DNA of 32,418 nucleotides from Chloroflexaceae bacterium (GCA_012031815.1 JAAUTE010000010.1:1-32418); one strand, 5' to 3'; positions 10,095-21,182 are shown, counted from the stretch's first letter. Program-made: numbers and translations. The notes: generated from the letters alone by a model not told the origin.

Positions 10095-10142
10095 ACTTAG
10101 AAGAAAGCAATAAAACAACTAAATTCCCGTTGCTTAAGAGAA

Positions 10143-11378
10143 TTAGGGAGCCAGGGCATGGCCGCGCAGGAGACTACCAATGGTTTTAGCGGTGATTTTC
10201 AGTTGTAACAAGGGATTGGCAGGCGTAACGGTTTTGTAGAGATAGCTATCAAAGGTCAAGCGCTGCACGTCTTTGTCGGAACACATCTCGACGAAGGCTT
10301 CCCGTGTCGCATCTGAGCGATAGAAGACGGTTTGCAAAATGTCAAGCACCTTGTAAGTCATGCCGTACTTCTTGTCCCACCGCTTGAGGTAGAGCTTCAG
10401 GTCAGCTTCCGTGGGCAGGCGTTGGCCGCCTTGGGAGGCTTCAACGATGGTTTCTGCACACATACGCGCGGATTTGGCAGCAAAATAGATTCCTTCGCCG
10501 GAGGATTTGGTAACGGTTCCAGCGGCATCGCCAACCAAAGCGACTCGCCCAACCACGCGACGGGGCCGGGGATGTTCGGGGATGGGGTGGGCTTCAACTT
10601 TGATGATTTCACCCCCAACCAGTTTCTTGGCAGCACGGGCGCGAATTCCGGCTTGCAGGTCTTTTATTTGGGTTTTGTTAACTTTCATCGTCCCCGTTCC
10701 CACGGCAACGTGGTCGTACTTGGGGAAAACCCAGGCGTAAAAGTCCGGCGAAACGTCGTTGCCCACGTACATTTCTGCGAGATCTTCGTAGTAACCCATC
10801 TGGGCTTCGGGCAGGCGAATGCGCTCTTGAAAGGCGATCGCGTAATTGTAGTCGCCTGCGTCGATGGCTTTGGCAATGCGGGAGTTGGCCCCGTCAGCTC
10901 CGATGACCACATCCACTTTCAGGGTTTTCATAATGCCTCTGGCATCGCCGTTGGCATGGTCGGCGTAGTGGAGGGTGTAGGGATCGGTGCTGTTTGTGGG
11001 GATATCCAGTTGATAAACCGTGCCGTTAATTAAATTTGCGCCAAATTTAGCCGCACGCTCCCGCAGAAAGCCATCCATGACTTCCCGACGGCACATGCCA
11101 ATATATTCGTTTTCTTTTTCGAGATTGATATCGACCTCAACATTCGATGGCGAGATCATTTTCATTTTGCGGACGCGGCGATCGATGATTTCGGCTGGCA
11201 GGTCAAATTCCGAGACCATGCACAGGGGTATCGCACCGCCACAAGGTTTGGCGTTATCTAGCTTGCGCTCAAACAGGTAGGTTTCAATACCCGCTCTTAC
11301 TAGCGTCTCCGCGGCCGAGGAACCCGCCGGGCCCGACCCTACAACAGCAACCCTGATTCCCAAGGCTTTTCTCCTCAA
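10143..11378 (-). CDS. chlP: Geranylgeranyl reductase
   Basis: RVAVVGSGPAGSSAAETLVRAGIETYLFERK (FAD/NAD-binding), KPCGGAIPLCMV, VIGADGANSRIAKAI, RVALVGDAAGTVTKSSGEGIYFA. Confidence 0.96.
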   Translation of the reverse strand: MRRKALGIRVAVVGSGPAGSSAAETLVRAGIETYLFERKLDNAKPCGGAIPLCMVSEFDLPAEIIDRRVRKMKMISPSNVEVDINLEKENEYIGMCRREVMDGFLRERAAKFGANLINGTVYQLDIPTNSTDPYTLHYADHANGDARGIMKTLKVDVVIGADGANSRIAKAIDAGDYNYAIAFQERIRLPEAQMGYYEDLAEMYVGNDVSPDFYAWVFPKYDHVAVGTGTMKVNKTQIKDLQAGIRARAAKKLVGGEIIKVEAHPIPEHPRPRRVVGRVALVGDAAGTVTKSSGEGIYFAAKSARMCAETIVEASQGGQRLPTEADLKLYLKRWDKKYGMTYKVLDILQTVFYRSDATREAFVEMCSDKDVQRLTFDSYLYKTVTPANPLLQLKITAKTIGSLLRGHALAP

Positions 11379-11481
11379 TATCGCGAACGAGTTACGCCCT
11401 GCATCCTATCACGGACACTCAAGGCTGAGGGGTTCGGCCCGCAACAGTCGGCAAAACTTGCAACAGTGTTTAACAAGCCAG

Positions 11482-11497
11482 TTGTAAAGCTTTACAA
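11482..11497. promoter_or_regulatory. 16-bp perfect palindrome upstream of chlP (candidate operator)
   Basis: TTGTAAAGCTTTACAA is identical to its reverse complement; about 105 nt upstream of the chlP start codon. Confidence 0.4.
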
Positions 11498-11551
11498 TCA
11501 GTTTTCCTGGGCAGCACCGGGACTAAACCCCTAAAACTGTGCCAAATACTT

Positions 11552-12302
11552 CTAATTAGTCAAAAATGTCCCTAACCAATAAATTAAGGGCGCGATCGCC
11601 AAAGCGGGTAGAAAAGAAGCGACCCGAATTTTGGCCAGCTCCAGCAAATTGAACCCGATGCCCATAATCATCAATCCCCCGACTCCAGAGACTAAAATTA
11701 GGCGGGGATCGCTGGCTGGATCGCTCAAGCTCGTTGCTAGCACCCCAGCCGCCAGGGATAGGCCCCCTTGGTAACAGAGAATGCTCAAGGTAGAAAAGCC
11801 GACGCCGATGCCGTAGCTGCTGGTCAAAACCAGGGAGGCAATGCCGTCCATGGTGGCTTTTATCGATAAAATTCGGTTGTCTCCCGTTAAGCCATTGTCC
11901 AGGCTGCCCAGGAGGGCCAGGGGGCCGACACAAAATAATAGGCTAGCTGCCACAAATCCTTCCGTAAATCGGCCTTGTCCGCGAAAACGGACTTTAAGCC
12001 ATTGGCCTACTTGTTCTAAGCGCCCTTCAATGGCCCAAACTTCTCCCAGCCAACCCCCAAGCGATCGCCACTAACCCCAAAATTGCCCCATCAATTGACC
12101 CGGCCTGGACTTTGCTTAAATTCCCTGCCATCGCAATCCCCAGCCAAAGGGTGAGCAGTCCCACACCTTGGGCGGTAACCTGCAATAGGACTGGTGAGAG
12201 ACGCTGGTTGAGCAGCAATCCCAGCCCTGTCCCGGCGGCAACGGTGAGAATATTAATCCAGGTTCCACTGGTTTTCGCGAAAAAGGAGAGGGACATTGCC
12301 AA
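11552..12302 (-). CDS. DUF554 family membrane protein, frameshifted
   Basis: TWINILTVAAGTGLGLLLNQRL...VGLLTLWLGIAMA in one ORF and GFVAASLLFCVGPLALLGSLDNGLTGD...DGIASLVLTSSYGIGV in the next. The linker GWLGEVWAIEGRLEQVGQWLKVRFRGQGRFTEGF joins them after one base is removed from C5 at 12054-12058. Confidence 0.85.
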
Positions 12303-12353
12303 AATCTGGTTTGATTGCTGAAATTCGAGAAAATCGGGACGAGGGTTGCAGAC

Positions 12354-13849
12354 TTAGCCAAACCAGTTGGGATTGATATAGCTCAGGCGATCGTAGGGTT
12401 CCAGGGCATCCAGGATTTGCGGGCCATAGCTACGGCGATTAACGCGATTATCCAGCAGCGCCACCACCCCTTGATTGTCCCGCAAAGGCAACACCCCACG
12501 GGCGATCGCGCCAATGGCAGCGGGCAAGAGATAGAGACGAAACCAATCTTGATGGCGTTGTTTATGGTAGGACACCCGTGCTGCTACCACCGGATCTTCC
12601 AGGGAAGGTAAGGGCAGGGTCGCCACAATTAACAGGCCAGGGGCCGGCAGTTGGCGCTGATGCTGTTGCCAAAAATCCCAGCCACACACTAAAATTCCCT
12701 TATTTCCGGCTGGTTGCCTGTCTACCTGCACCCTCGACCCAAATTCTCCCGCCAAGGCCGCTCCCAGTTGCGATCGCATCGGCACATCTTCTACGAGTAG
12801 GACGGCAAATCGCTGTTGAGAGCGATAGAAGCTGATGAGAGTACAGGCTTGGCTGAAAACGGCAGGCTGAAACTCAGGGGTATTGGGCAGGGGCATATCG
12901 GGCAGGTATAGCCAAATATTGGCGCTTTGGCGGGGAGGGGCGAACTTGAGGCAGAGCATTTCGCCCAAGCCCAATGTTTCGCGATAAATCGTTGCATCGG
13001 CTGATGTATCCAGAAAACTCCCCATAATCACTAGGGGCTGCTGAGACCAAACGGGTTCCAAGGCTGAAGCTAGCGAAGCGGGCGCAACTTGCAGGTCACC
13101 CGTCCAGTTTCTCGCTGTAGCTCGACCCACAACATCGCATCCTCTTGCTGCCACTGCTGCCAAAAATGAGCTATTTCCAGGGTAAGCTCGGTTGATTTGC
13201 TCAATTCATGCAGTAAACTTGCCAAACTCTGTTGTTGCTGCTCATCTAGCAGGTAGCAATCGTAGGGATTGCTGGGACGAGCCAAAATAGCTTGCTCAAG
13301 CTGCTGATGGGTTTCAGTAAGGGAAGTTTGCCAGAGGGGATAGTTTTGAGCCAGATGATTCCAGTCCTCCCAACGGAGGCTAGCCGTGAGCTGTTGGCGG
13401 GCTAGGGCTTCTAGCCCATCCGCCTGGTCGATTAGGGTGGGCAGGCCGGGAGGGAATTTCCCTTGGTTAAAAAGACGGTCTTTGAGCCAGATTTCAGGGG
13501 ATGTTACCAGTAATCCGCCAAAGTCTTCTCCCGGCAAGCGATCGCCGCTGAGGACGGGTTTGTCGGTTTCGAGCCAATTTTGCAGTTGGGGAATCTCATG
13601 GGAGAGCAATCGCTGCTGCACCGCCAAGGGCGCAACCAGCAACAGGCGATCGCGGGCTAAGAGGGCCGGAGTCAAGTAGCTCAACGAGTAGTTTTCACTG
13701 AGACTCCCCGTTTGAATCAGGGCAGGACGACCCAAACGCAGCGCCCGTGCCACCAATCGTGCCATCGTGAGATGATGGGGCCAGCGCTCCCAGTCGCGAT
13801 CGCGCAGAAACCCCCGTAGTTCTGAGTGGACTTCGGCTTCCAGCAGCAT
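12354..13849 (-). CDS. DinG/XPD-like helicase-related protein, frameshifted
   Basis: N-terminal ORF (HHLTMARLVARALRLGRPALIQTGSLSENYSLSYLTPALL) and C-terminal ORF (LPLPSLEDPVVAARVSYHK...LLPAAIGAIARGVLPLRDNQGVVALLDNRV). A single-base insertion near 13094 gives RETGRVTLQVAPAS. Confidence 0.7.
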
Positions 13850-14332
13850 TGCCTTCTTGGTAGGTGTTCCACTCTTCTAGGATGCAACATCCACTGCCTA
13901 GCTGGGTGAGAAATTGAACCACAGTGGAAATTCTGGTACCCAGGGACTAAATTGGCAGAAACAAGAGGGGTTTCGCCATTCAACCCCCAATAACTGGCTG
14001 AAAATCTACTGGCGGCGATCGCAGGCGGTTGGTATTAACGATTAATTAGCGAAGTACATTTCAAGGTTCTCTCAACATACTTATCGTTCATCCCAGAAAA
14101 AACCACCAGAAGATTACTAGCCGCTTCAAGGAAGTTCAGTGATTTCACTGATCCCCAAGGCACTTCTTTTAGTTAACAACAGTAGAACAAATGGGTTTGT
14201 ACTTATTCGAGCAAGAAATTAAACAAGTCAACTTGACAATTTTTAGGAAACGCGATATCTTAGATCTAGACTTAATCAGTTTATTCACTGATAAAGAACT
14301 ATAGATAGATATCGCAGGGAAGCAAGTTCGAG

Positions 14333-15253
14333 GTGAAAAAGAAAGTCTTATTTATCATGGGAACCGCTCACTGCGGCTCCACGCTTCTAACGTTAATCCT
14401 CGGTAGCCATCCCCAAAGTTTTGCCGTAGGAGAGTTAAGTAACTTGTCTGGATTTTTCAAAAGTGGCAGGCCCGTCTGCTCAATTTGTAAGGAAACTTGC
14501 GAATTTTGGAACCATCAAGTTACTGCCGATGAGCTTCAATTATTAATTCAAGGATTATCTAACCAGCGTATAAATCCCTATATTCCCCTCAAACTTGACA
14601 GATATATCCGGTTTATCGGCGGGCGCGATCAAATTTTTCGTCCCTACTCAATCATTTTTTCTAAACTAGACAAAACCCTATTAATTGACTCCACCAAAAC
14701 CGTTGAATGGATCTCTAGTGAGCTAGAGTTAATGGAGTTTAAAACAGGAGAGATTGAAAGCTATTTGCTCCACCTGGTGCGGGACGGGCGAGCGGTGATG
14801 TCTTCCTATTTGCGCCGTAATTCCACCATGACGGTGGCAGAATTTAGTAACCTTTGGCTGACCAGAATTAAACGGGAACGGGCGCTGTATGAGCGGTTTC
14901 CCACGGCACGAAAACTGCGGACTCGCTACGAGGAAATCGTGACGCAACCCCAAGAAACCCTGCGATTACTTTGTCAATGGCTGGGATTAGATTATTCACC
15001 GGAAATGCTCAATTATTGGCAATACGATCACCACATGGTTTCAGGGAACACGGGAACCCGGTCTTTAATTTGGAAATACCGAGGTGATGACTGGCAAGGC
15101 GGTCAGGTAAAAAAGCGATACTACAGTGAAGAAGCTGGTTTTAACATCAGTTTAGACCAACGCTGGCAGAGGGAATTGTCCTCTGTTCAAATTGAAGACT
15201 TTCGTCGTCTCACTGACCCCTACTATCAAGATTTTGAGTGGAGTGCCACCTAA
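14333..15253 (+). CDS. Sulfotransferase
   Basis: GTG start; KVLFIMGTAHCGSTLLTLILGSHPQSFAVGEL resembles the PAPS 5'-phosphosulfate loop; LVRDGRAVMSSYLRR resembles the 3'-phosphate-binding region; LRTRYEEIVTQPQETLRLLCQWLGL. Confidence 0.85.
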   Translation: MKKKVLFIMGTAHCGSTLLTLILGSHPQSFAVGELSNLSGFFKSGRPVCSICKETCEFWNHQVTADELQLLIQGLSNQRINPYIPLKLDRYIRFIGGRDQIFRPYSIIFSKLDKTLLIDSTKTVEWISSELELMEFKTGEIESYLLHLVRDGRAVMSSYLRRNSTMTVAEFSNLWLTRIKRERALYERFPTARKLRTRYEEIVTQPQETLRLLCQWLGLDYSPEMLNYWQYDHHMVSGNTGTRSLIWKYRGDDWQGGQVKKRYYSEEAGFNISLDQRWQRELSSVQIEDFRRLTDPYYQDFEWSAT

Positions 15254-15358
15254 ATTAGAACACGAGATAGCGGCACGGGAAATTCCTTGTCTGCTCAAAA
15301 ATGCGATCGCTAAAGGTTTAAACTAATTGAATCCATCGGCTTATAGAGATCCAGCTTC

Positions 15359-15800
15359 CTAGGGTTGAGTATGGGGGCTGTAGTTCCCTCTAGCTTCTAG
15401 GTTTCGTTCGACAGCTTTCGGTCGGGTGGCCGTGTTGAGTTGAATTTTAGCAGGACGAAGGCGTTTTAATAAGCAAATATCGTTAACTGAGTTGAGTCAT
15501 CCCAAGGAGTAAGTAACATAGTTTGCAGAGCTAACTGTCCCTGATATTGTTCGCGGAAAGTTTGCCAAGCTTGCCAAATTTCAGGCTAATCAAACCTAGC
15601 GACCGGACGATTAATGCGGCGAAAATTCTCCAGGGAAATGGTAACTAGTTTAAGGGCAATGTCATCGTCCTCCAAAAGAGTAGCCCGCACTAGCGGATCG
15701 GGTAAAAGAGTGTCATTGGTAAACTACACAAAACTACTCACTAAAGCCACAACCAAACATCGCATCTGTATCTAACAAAAATGCTGGTTGTTCTATTTTG
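15359..15800 (-). pseudogene. Decayed radical SAM protein remnant
   Basis: Minus strand reads FTNDTLLPDPLVRATLLEDDDIALKLVTISLENFRRINRPVARFD*PEIWQAWQTFREQYQGQLALQTMLLTPWDDSTQLTIFA, then frameshift to KRLRPAKIQLNTATRPKAVERNLEARGNYSPHTQP*. Matches the C-terminal half of COG0731-like radical SAM proteins; the SAM-cluster cysteine region was not seen. Confidence 0.7.
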
Positions 15801-15859
15801 AGACGGCGATCGCAGGATGTTAAATTTTCCTGGGATTCTCTTGATATTTAACTCAGTTT

Positions 15860-18653
15860 CTAGCCTGCGACCAAGAGAGCAACGGGGAAATGTTGCAGCA
15901 CCTTGCCAATTTCTAGTTTGCCCTTACTATTGTAAAATTCGCCTGTTAGCAGGTTTTTCCATTTGGTTGGCCCTTCACCAGAGCGTTTGATCTGGGTATC
16001 CTGCCAAACTTTTTCTCCCAGGGGAAGCGTATCTTGCGGCACAAGGCTGGTATAAAAACGTGGGGCGATCGCAATAATCGTAGTATCTTGGTGAGTACGT
16101 TGAAAAGCAATAATGTGCTGGCTAAAACGCCCCTCCGCTAACAACGGACGATAATTACCCCGCTGAAATACATCTGCGTGGGCTTGTCGCGCTTGCAAAG
16201 CATAATAATTTAAATAGAGTTTGATTTTGCCATCTTCCGGTGAGTTGAGCAGCGCTACCAATAGCCTCAGCCGATCTTGCGGTTCCTTGGCTTTAATTTC
16301 TTGCAGATAGGTTTGGCGTCGTTGATAATCAACCGGACGGCGATTGTCAGGATCGACAAAGCTTAAATCCCATAATTCAGTGCCTTGATAAACATCAGCA
16401 ATTCCCGGTGCGGTAAACTTTAGCAACACCTGAGAAAGAGAATTGAAAATGCCATAAAAGCTAATTTTTTTGAAAAGGACGAAAAGATTCGAGAAAGGTA
16501 TTTTCGGGGTTCTGGGACAAGACTGCCTCGACAAATTGAAGGCAACCTTCTTCGTATTGGGTATCGGGACGCAGCCAGGCTGTTCGTACTTTAGCTTCTC
16601 GAATAGCTTTAATAGTATAGGCCTTAACCCGCTCTACAAATTCCGGATACTCACCATCCGCAAAGGGAAACCCACCCAAAATTGCCTGATAGAAACAGTA
16701 TTCATCATTAGTGCTCGGAATTAAATTTCTCTCCTGCCGCGTTTTTTTATCTCGATTAAGTTCGCGCCACTGAAATAGATGTTGTTCCCATTCTTCGGGA
16801 ATTTCGGAGAGAATATTGATCCGTGCCCGTGCATCTTCACCTCGTTTCGTGTCATGGGTTGCTGTTGCATTCATCGCCTCTGGCCAGCGATCGCAGCGTT
16901 TACGATTAAAACTCGTGAAATGCCTCTAAAGATATTCCAAGCTGCCCCGGATTCCCACCTACTTCATTGAGAGAAATTAGACGATTGTAAACATAAAACA
17001 GGGTATCTTCAACACCTTTTGCCATCAAGGGGCCAGTTAATTGTTGTAAGCGCATTACAAAATAAAGCTGCTCCTGACGCTGTTGCTCAGTACAGTCATC
17101 AGGAAACTCTAGTAAAAATAAAGTTTTGATGTAACTTAACTTCTTGCACCAATAATGGATCGCGCTCTTTAGCTCGCTCGATTACTGTATTAATGTAGTC
17201 AAGATCGGCGTCGCTATGGCCTTCAGCACTGATGTAAGTTCGGTAAACCGGAAACAGGGTCAGAATTTCAACTAGAGCGCGTTTGAGTCCATAGAGGGTA
17301 AATCTCTACCTTTTCTTGTTTGTGCCGAAATACGCTTAAGTAAGCGTGCCAAATTGTCAACATCACCGGCTAAATTTCTCTCTTCAATAAGTGCTTTTTT
17401 CTCAATTACCAATTCTTCATAGGGCTGGTAGACACCTGAGAAAAGGCGATAAAGTTGATCGAGTTTATCTTCATGGCCAATTTGACACAGTACGCCGTTA
17501 ACGCGATTGAGAAAATCATAGCCACTGGTTCCTTGAACTGGCCATAAGTCAGGAAGTTCTTCCGCTAATTCCAAGATTTTTTCGACAGTGATATAAGTGT
17601 CGTCCAGGTTTCCCGCAATTCCTGAACGTATCGCGTCGGATCGTAAAGTCCATCAATGTGATCGATGCGAAGTCCAGTAACTTTTTCTTCCCTAACAAGT
17701 TGACAAATTAAAGCATGGGTTTCTTTAAAGACTCTAGGGTCTTCGACTCTCACGGAAATGAGTTCATTGACCGTAAAAAATCGACGATAATTAATTTCTT
17801 CTGCTCCAACTTTCCAAAAAGCCAAACGATAAAATTGATCGGATAATAGAGTATCGAGGAGGTTAAAACTTTCGGGATTGCCTGCTTCCCCGTTGAAAAC
17901 CCTAAGGTTATCCTCAATAAACTTCTGAACCTCTTGGTTTTGCTGATAAAGCTCCCATAATAAATTTTTGATAAAGGTGGTTTGGTCGTCTCGTGCTTTC
18001 CCTTTGGTATCGGCAATACTTTTTGATAGGTATAAAATTCCCAATAATCTAATAAAATCCGGATTGTTCCGGCCTAAAATCCGAGTTAAATGTCCTAAGT
18101 TATGGGTTATAAAGTAAGCATAGGATTCCATCCTGATTGGCAAACGCAAACTGTAATAATTAACGTTCAATCCCGCTTCGTCGTAGCTTAAGCGAATTTC
18201 TCCGTTCTCTAAAGATTCTCCGTAAAAATTACCAAGCATTGGAGCCAATACCCGACCTTGAATTTCTTCAAAGGGCTGATCCCAGGCAATATCAAAAAAA
18301 CTATAATATTGTGAATCCGAACCATTTTCTAAGACATCCATCAAATACTCATTTTGGCTGTCATAGGCCATGTGATTAGGAACAATGTCCTGCAACCATC
18401 CCATTTGATATTTAGCGATCGCCGCTAGGAGATTCTGAAAAACAGTTTCGGTTCCTAGCTCTGGGTTAATTTGATTAGGATCGACAACATCATACCCGTG
18501 GGTACTTCCAGCCCTAGCCTTAAAGATAGGTGAGGCATACACATCAGAAATCCCTAACTCTGCCAGATAAGGAACAATTTGTCTGGCTTTCTCAAAGTTG
18601 AATTCAGAATGAAACTGAATGCGGTAAGTAGTCGTCGGAATTCTCATAATCAA
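15860..18653 (-). CDS. treY: Malto-oligosyltrehalose synthase, with about five single-nt frameshifts
   Basis: PTTTYRIQFHSEFNFEKARQIVPYLAELGISDVYASPIFKARAGSTHGYDVVDPNQINPELG; LRIDHIDGLYDP; NATATHDTKRGEDARARINILSEIPEEW; FTAPGIADVYQGTELWDLSFVDPDNRRPVDY. The frame is rejoined at about 17606, 17307, 17143, 16909 and 16463. Confidence 0.93.
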
Positions 18654-18685
18654 TATTCAAAAAGTGTTGGTGAAATAAAGCAGGG

Positions 18686-20505
18686 CTATGTCTCGTAAAT
18701 TACAAAGCCATGTCCTTTAATCGTTAATTCTTGTTTTTCGCTTAATTGGGATGGCAGTTCGCTTCCCGCTCCTAGCCAACGAGATTCAGCAGAATCAATC
18801 AGCTTTTGCCAAGTTCCCGGCGGTGGGGTCACGAGCAATTGACAATCCTGCTCTCGGAAATTCAGCACGGCATAAATTTGCCCTTGCTCCTGCCAGCGAT
18901 GCAGAAATAACACCTTATACTCTTCGTTGGCGATCGCCTGTAAGTTTTGTTTATCTAAAGCGTTTAGGGCAGGATGGCTGCGTCGAAGTTGAATCAAGTC
19001 TCGGTACATCTGCCACAAAATTTGATGCTTTCCTTCCCGGCGGTTTTGCCATTGTAATTTAGAGCGATTGTAAGCTTCTAGACTTTGGGGATCGACGTAT
19101 TCTCCCTCCAAATGAAAGTCGGCAAATTCTCGCTTTCTCCCTTCTCTCACCGCCTGAACTAAATCGCGATCGCTATGGCTGACAAAATAAAGAAAAGGGG
19201 CGTCTTCCCCATATTCTTCCCGCATAAATAAAAGCGGGATATTGGGCGACAGCATCAAGACAGCCGCCGCTAATTTCAGGGCTTCAAAGGACGTTAAATG
19301 GGCCAGCCGCTCGCCCAACATGCGATTGCCAACCTGATCGTGATTTTGTATGCAAACCACAAACTGCTCGCCGGGGTGATCGCAAGCATCGCTGCCGTGA
19401 TAGCGTTGGCGAAAAGCGGAATAATACCAATCATAAACAAAGCTGCACTTGTAGGCTTTTGCGAGCTGTTCGCATTTGCCAAAGTCCGCATAATAGCCTA
19501 GAGATTCTTCGGTTAACAACGTATGAGCACAGTGGTGAAAATCATCACTCCATTGGGCATCAATCCCATATCCACCTAATTCAATGGGGCGAATCACGCG
19601 AACATCGTTGAGATCGCTCTCGGCAATTAAATAAAGTTTTCGTCCTACTTTTTGGGATAAAGCGGCAACAGCTTCCGCCAATTCTTGCAAAATATGCTTG
19701 GCACCAAAGTCATAGATTGCATGAACGGCGTCTAAGCGCAGCGCATCTAGATGGTAATGCTCGAACCAATGAAGCGCATTTTGAATAAAGTAGTTGCGAA
19801 CGCCATCGCTGTGAATATGATCGAAATTGATCGCGCTTCCCCAGGGCGTGTGATATGTGTCCGTAAAATAGGGAGCCTGTTGGGCAATATAGTTACCTTC
19901 CGGGCCAAAGTGATTGTAAACTACATCAAGAATAACCGCAATTTCCTGTTGGTGCGCTGCCTCAACCAATTGTTTTAATCCCTGGGGTCCGCCATAGGAA
20001 TTCTGCACAGCAAAAGGATAAACCCCGTCGTATCCCCAGTTGCGATCGCTGGAAATTGAGAAACGGGCATAATTTCAATAGCATTAATGCCTAAAGTTTT
20101 TAGGTCAGGAAGTCGGGGAATAATAGCAGCAAACGTTCCTTGCGGCGTGAAGGTTCCAACGTGTAGCTCGTATATAATCCACCCTGCTAAATCAGGGGCT
20201 TGCCATTGCCCATCCTGCCAGTTCATCCTGCTGTGATCGACCACCGCCGAAGCTTGATGAACCCCGTCCGGTTGGTAGTGGGAGGCTGGATCGGGGCGAC
20301 TTGTATCGCTGTTCCATTGAAAGAAATAGCGCGTATCTGGAAAAACATTAGCAACCTCAACCTGCCAATATCCCTTCTCATCCTGATGCATGGGGATAAG
20401 CCCCTGCTCTGGTTCAACAATTTTTAATTCAACCCGCTCCAGTAACGGTGCCCAAATTGTAAACTTGCAGCGATTATTACCTAGATAAGTTGCCCCGATT
20501 TCCAC
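18686..20505 (-). CDS. treZ: Malto-oligosyltrehalose trehalohydrolase, with one frameshift
   Basis: GATYLGNNRCKFTIWAPLLERVELK; YELHVGTFTPQGTFAAIIPRLPDLKTLGINAIEIMPVSQF; VILDVVYNHFGPEGNYI; LRLDAVHAIYDFGAKHILQEL; CIQNHDQVGNR. Frame rejoined by adding one base near 20053-20055 (FSSDRNWGYDGVYPFAVQNSYGG). Confidence 0.93.
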
Positions 20506-20968
20506 AATTTACTTTTCCCAAAATCGTTAAAGTAGCTAGCTAAATCACCTAGCTAAAACTATCCCGTAGGGGCGAACAAAGATCAATCTCCCGAAAGGAA
20601 GAACAGAAACCTCGGCCAGAAGGATGGGGAGTTTGCGATCGCTTAAATTTAGTTTTTTAGTACGAACCTGCCCCTTCGTAGAGAACCAACTCCTGCGCAT
20701 GGCCGTTTCAGTCAATCGCCAAAAACATTCCTGAAATCTACTGACTGACGGCTTGCCCAAAATAGTGAGTAGGGGACAAAAACACCATGACACCTTCCTG
20801 GTTTAACGACTTGTAGCCTAAGGTTTGTTTACGTATTGCCAGCCCAAATAAATGCAAAGCCAGTATTCTTTGATTGACAAAAATGCATAAAGAGGAAGAC
20901 AAAAGTTAGGCTGGGTGCAATAATAAAGCCGTCGTAGCTATTTGTAAAAATTCAAGAGGGTTAGTTGT

Positions 20969-21151
20969 ATGGATCGGACAGCCCGGCAAGAACTAGAGGA
21001 CGGATTAAATTTCCAATACGTCCGTCTTTATAACGTTAACCCCACCAGCCATGAATTTAATTTCGATGCTTGGGCAAAGGCTGTAAGAGAACAGCTACTC
21101 GCTGTTTTAAGCAAGCAGCAAACCGATAAATCCGATGGGGCGGAAGGTTAA
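20969..21151 (+). CDS. Small 60-aa hypothetical protein
   Basis: ATG preceded by purine-rich CAAGAGGG; coherent amphipathic sequence MDRTARQELEDGLNFQYVRLYNVNPTSHEFNFDAWAKAVREQLLAVLSK. Confidence 0.6.
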   Translation: MDRTARQELEDGLNFQYVRLYNVNPTSHEFNFDAWAKAVREQLLAVLSKQQTDKSDGAEG

Positions 21152-21182
21152 AGAAACTGAGCCATTAGTGGTATTGGTTCCA

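Noticed and set aside
9868-10113. 81-aa plus-strand ORF upstream of chlP terminator region
   Set aside because: Its 5' end overlaps the true N-terminus of the minus-strand glycosyltransferase-like gene and it covers the chlP terminator hairpin.
10332-11033. Long plus-strand ORF (233 aa) antisense to chlP
   Set aside because: Gly/Val/Phe-rich low-complexity-like translation typical of the antisense of a conserved gene; chlP motifs are unambiguous on the other strand.
20545-20793. 82-aa minus-strand ORF upstream of treZ
   Set aside because: No family signal; composition looks like chance translation of an intergenic region.
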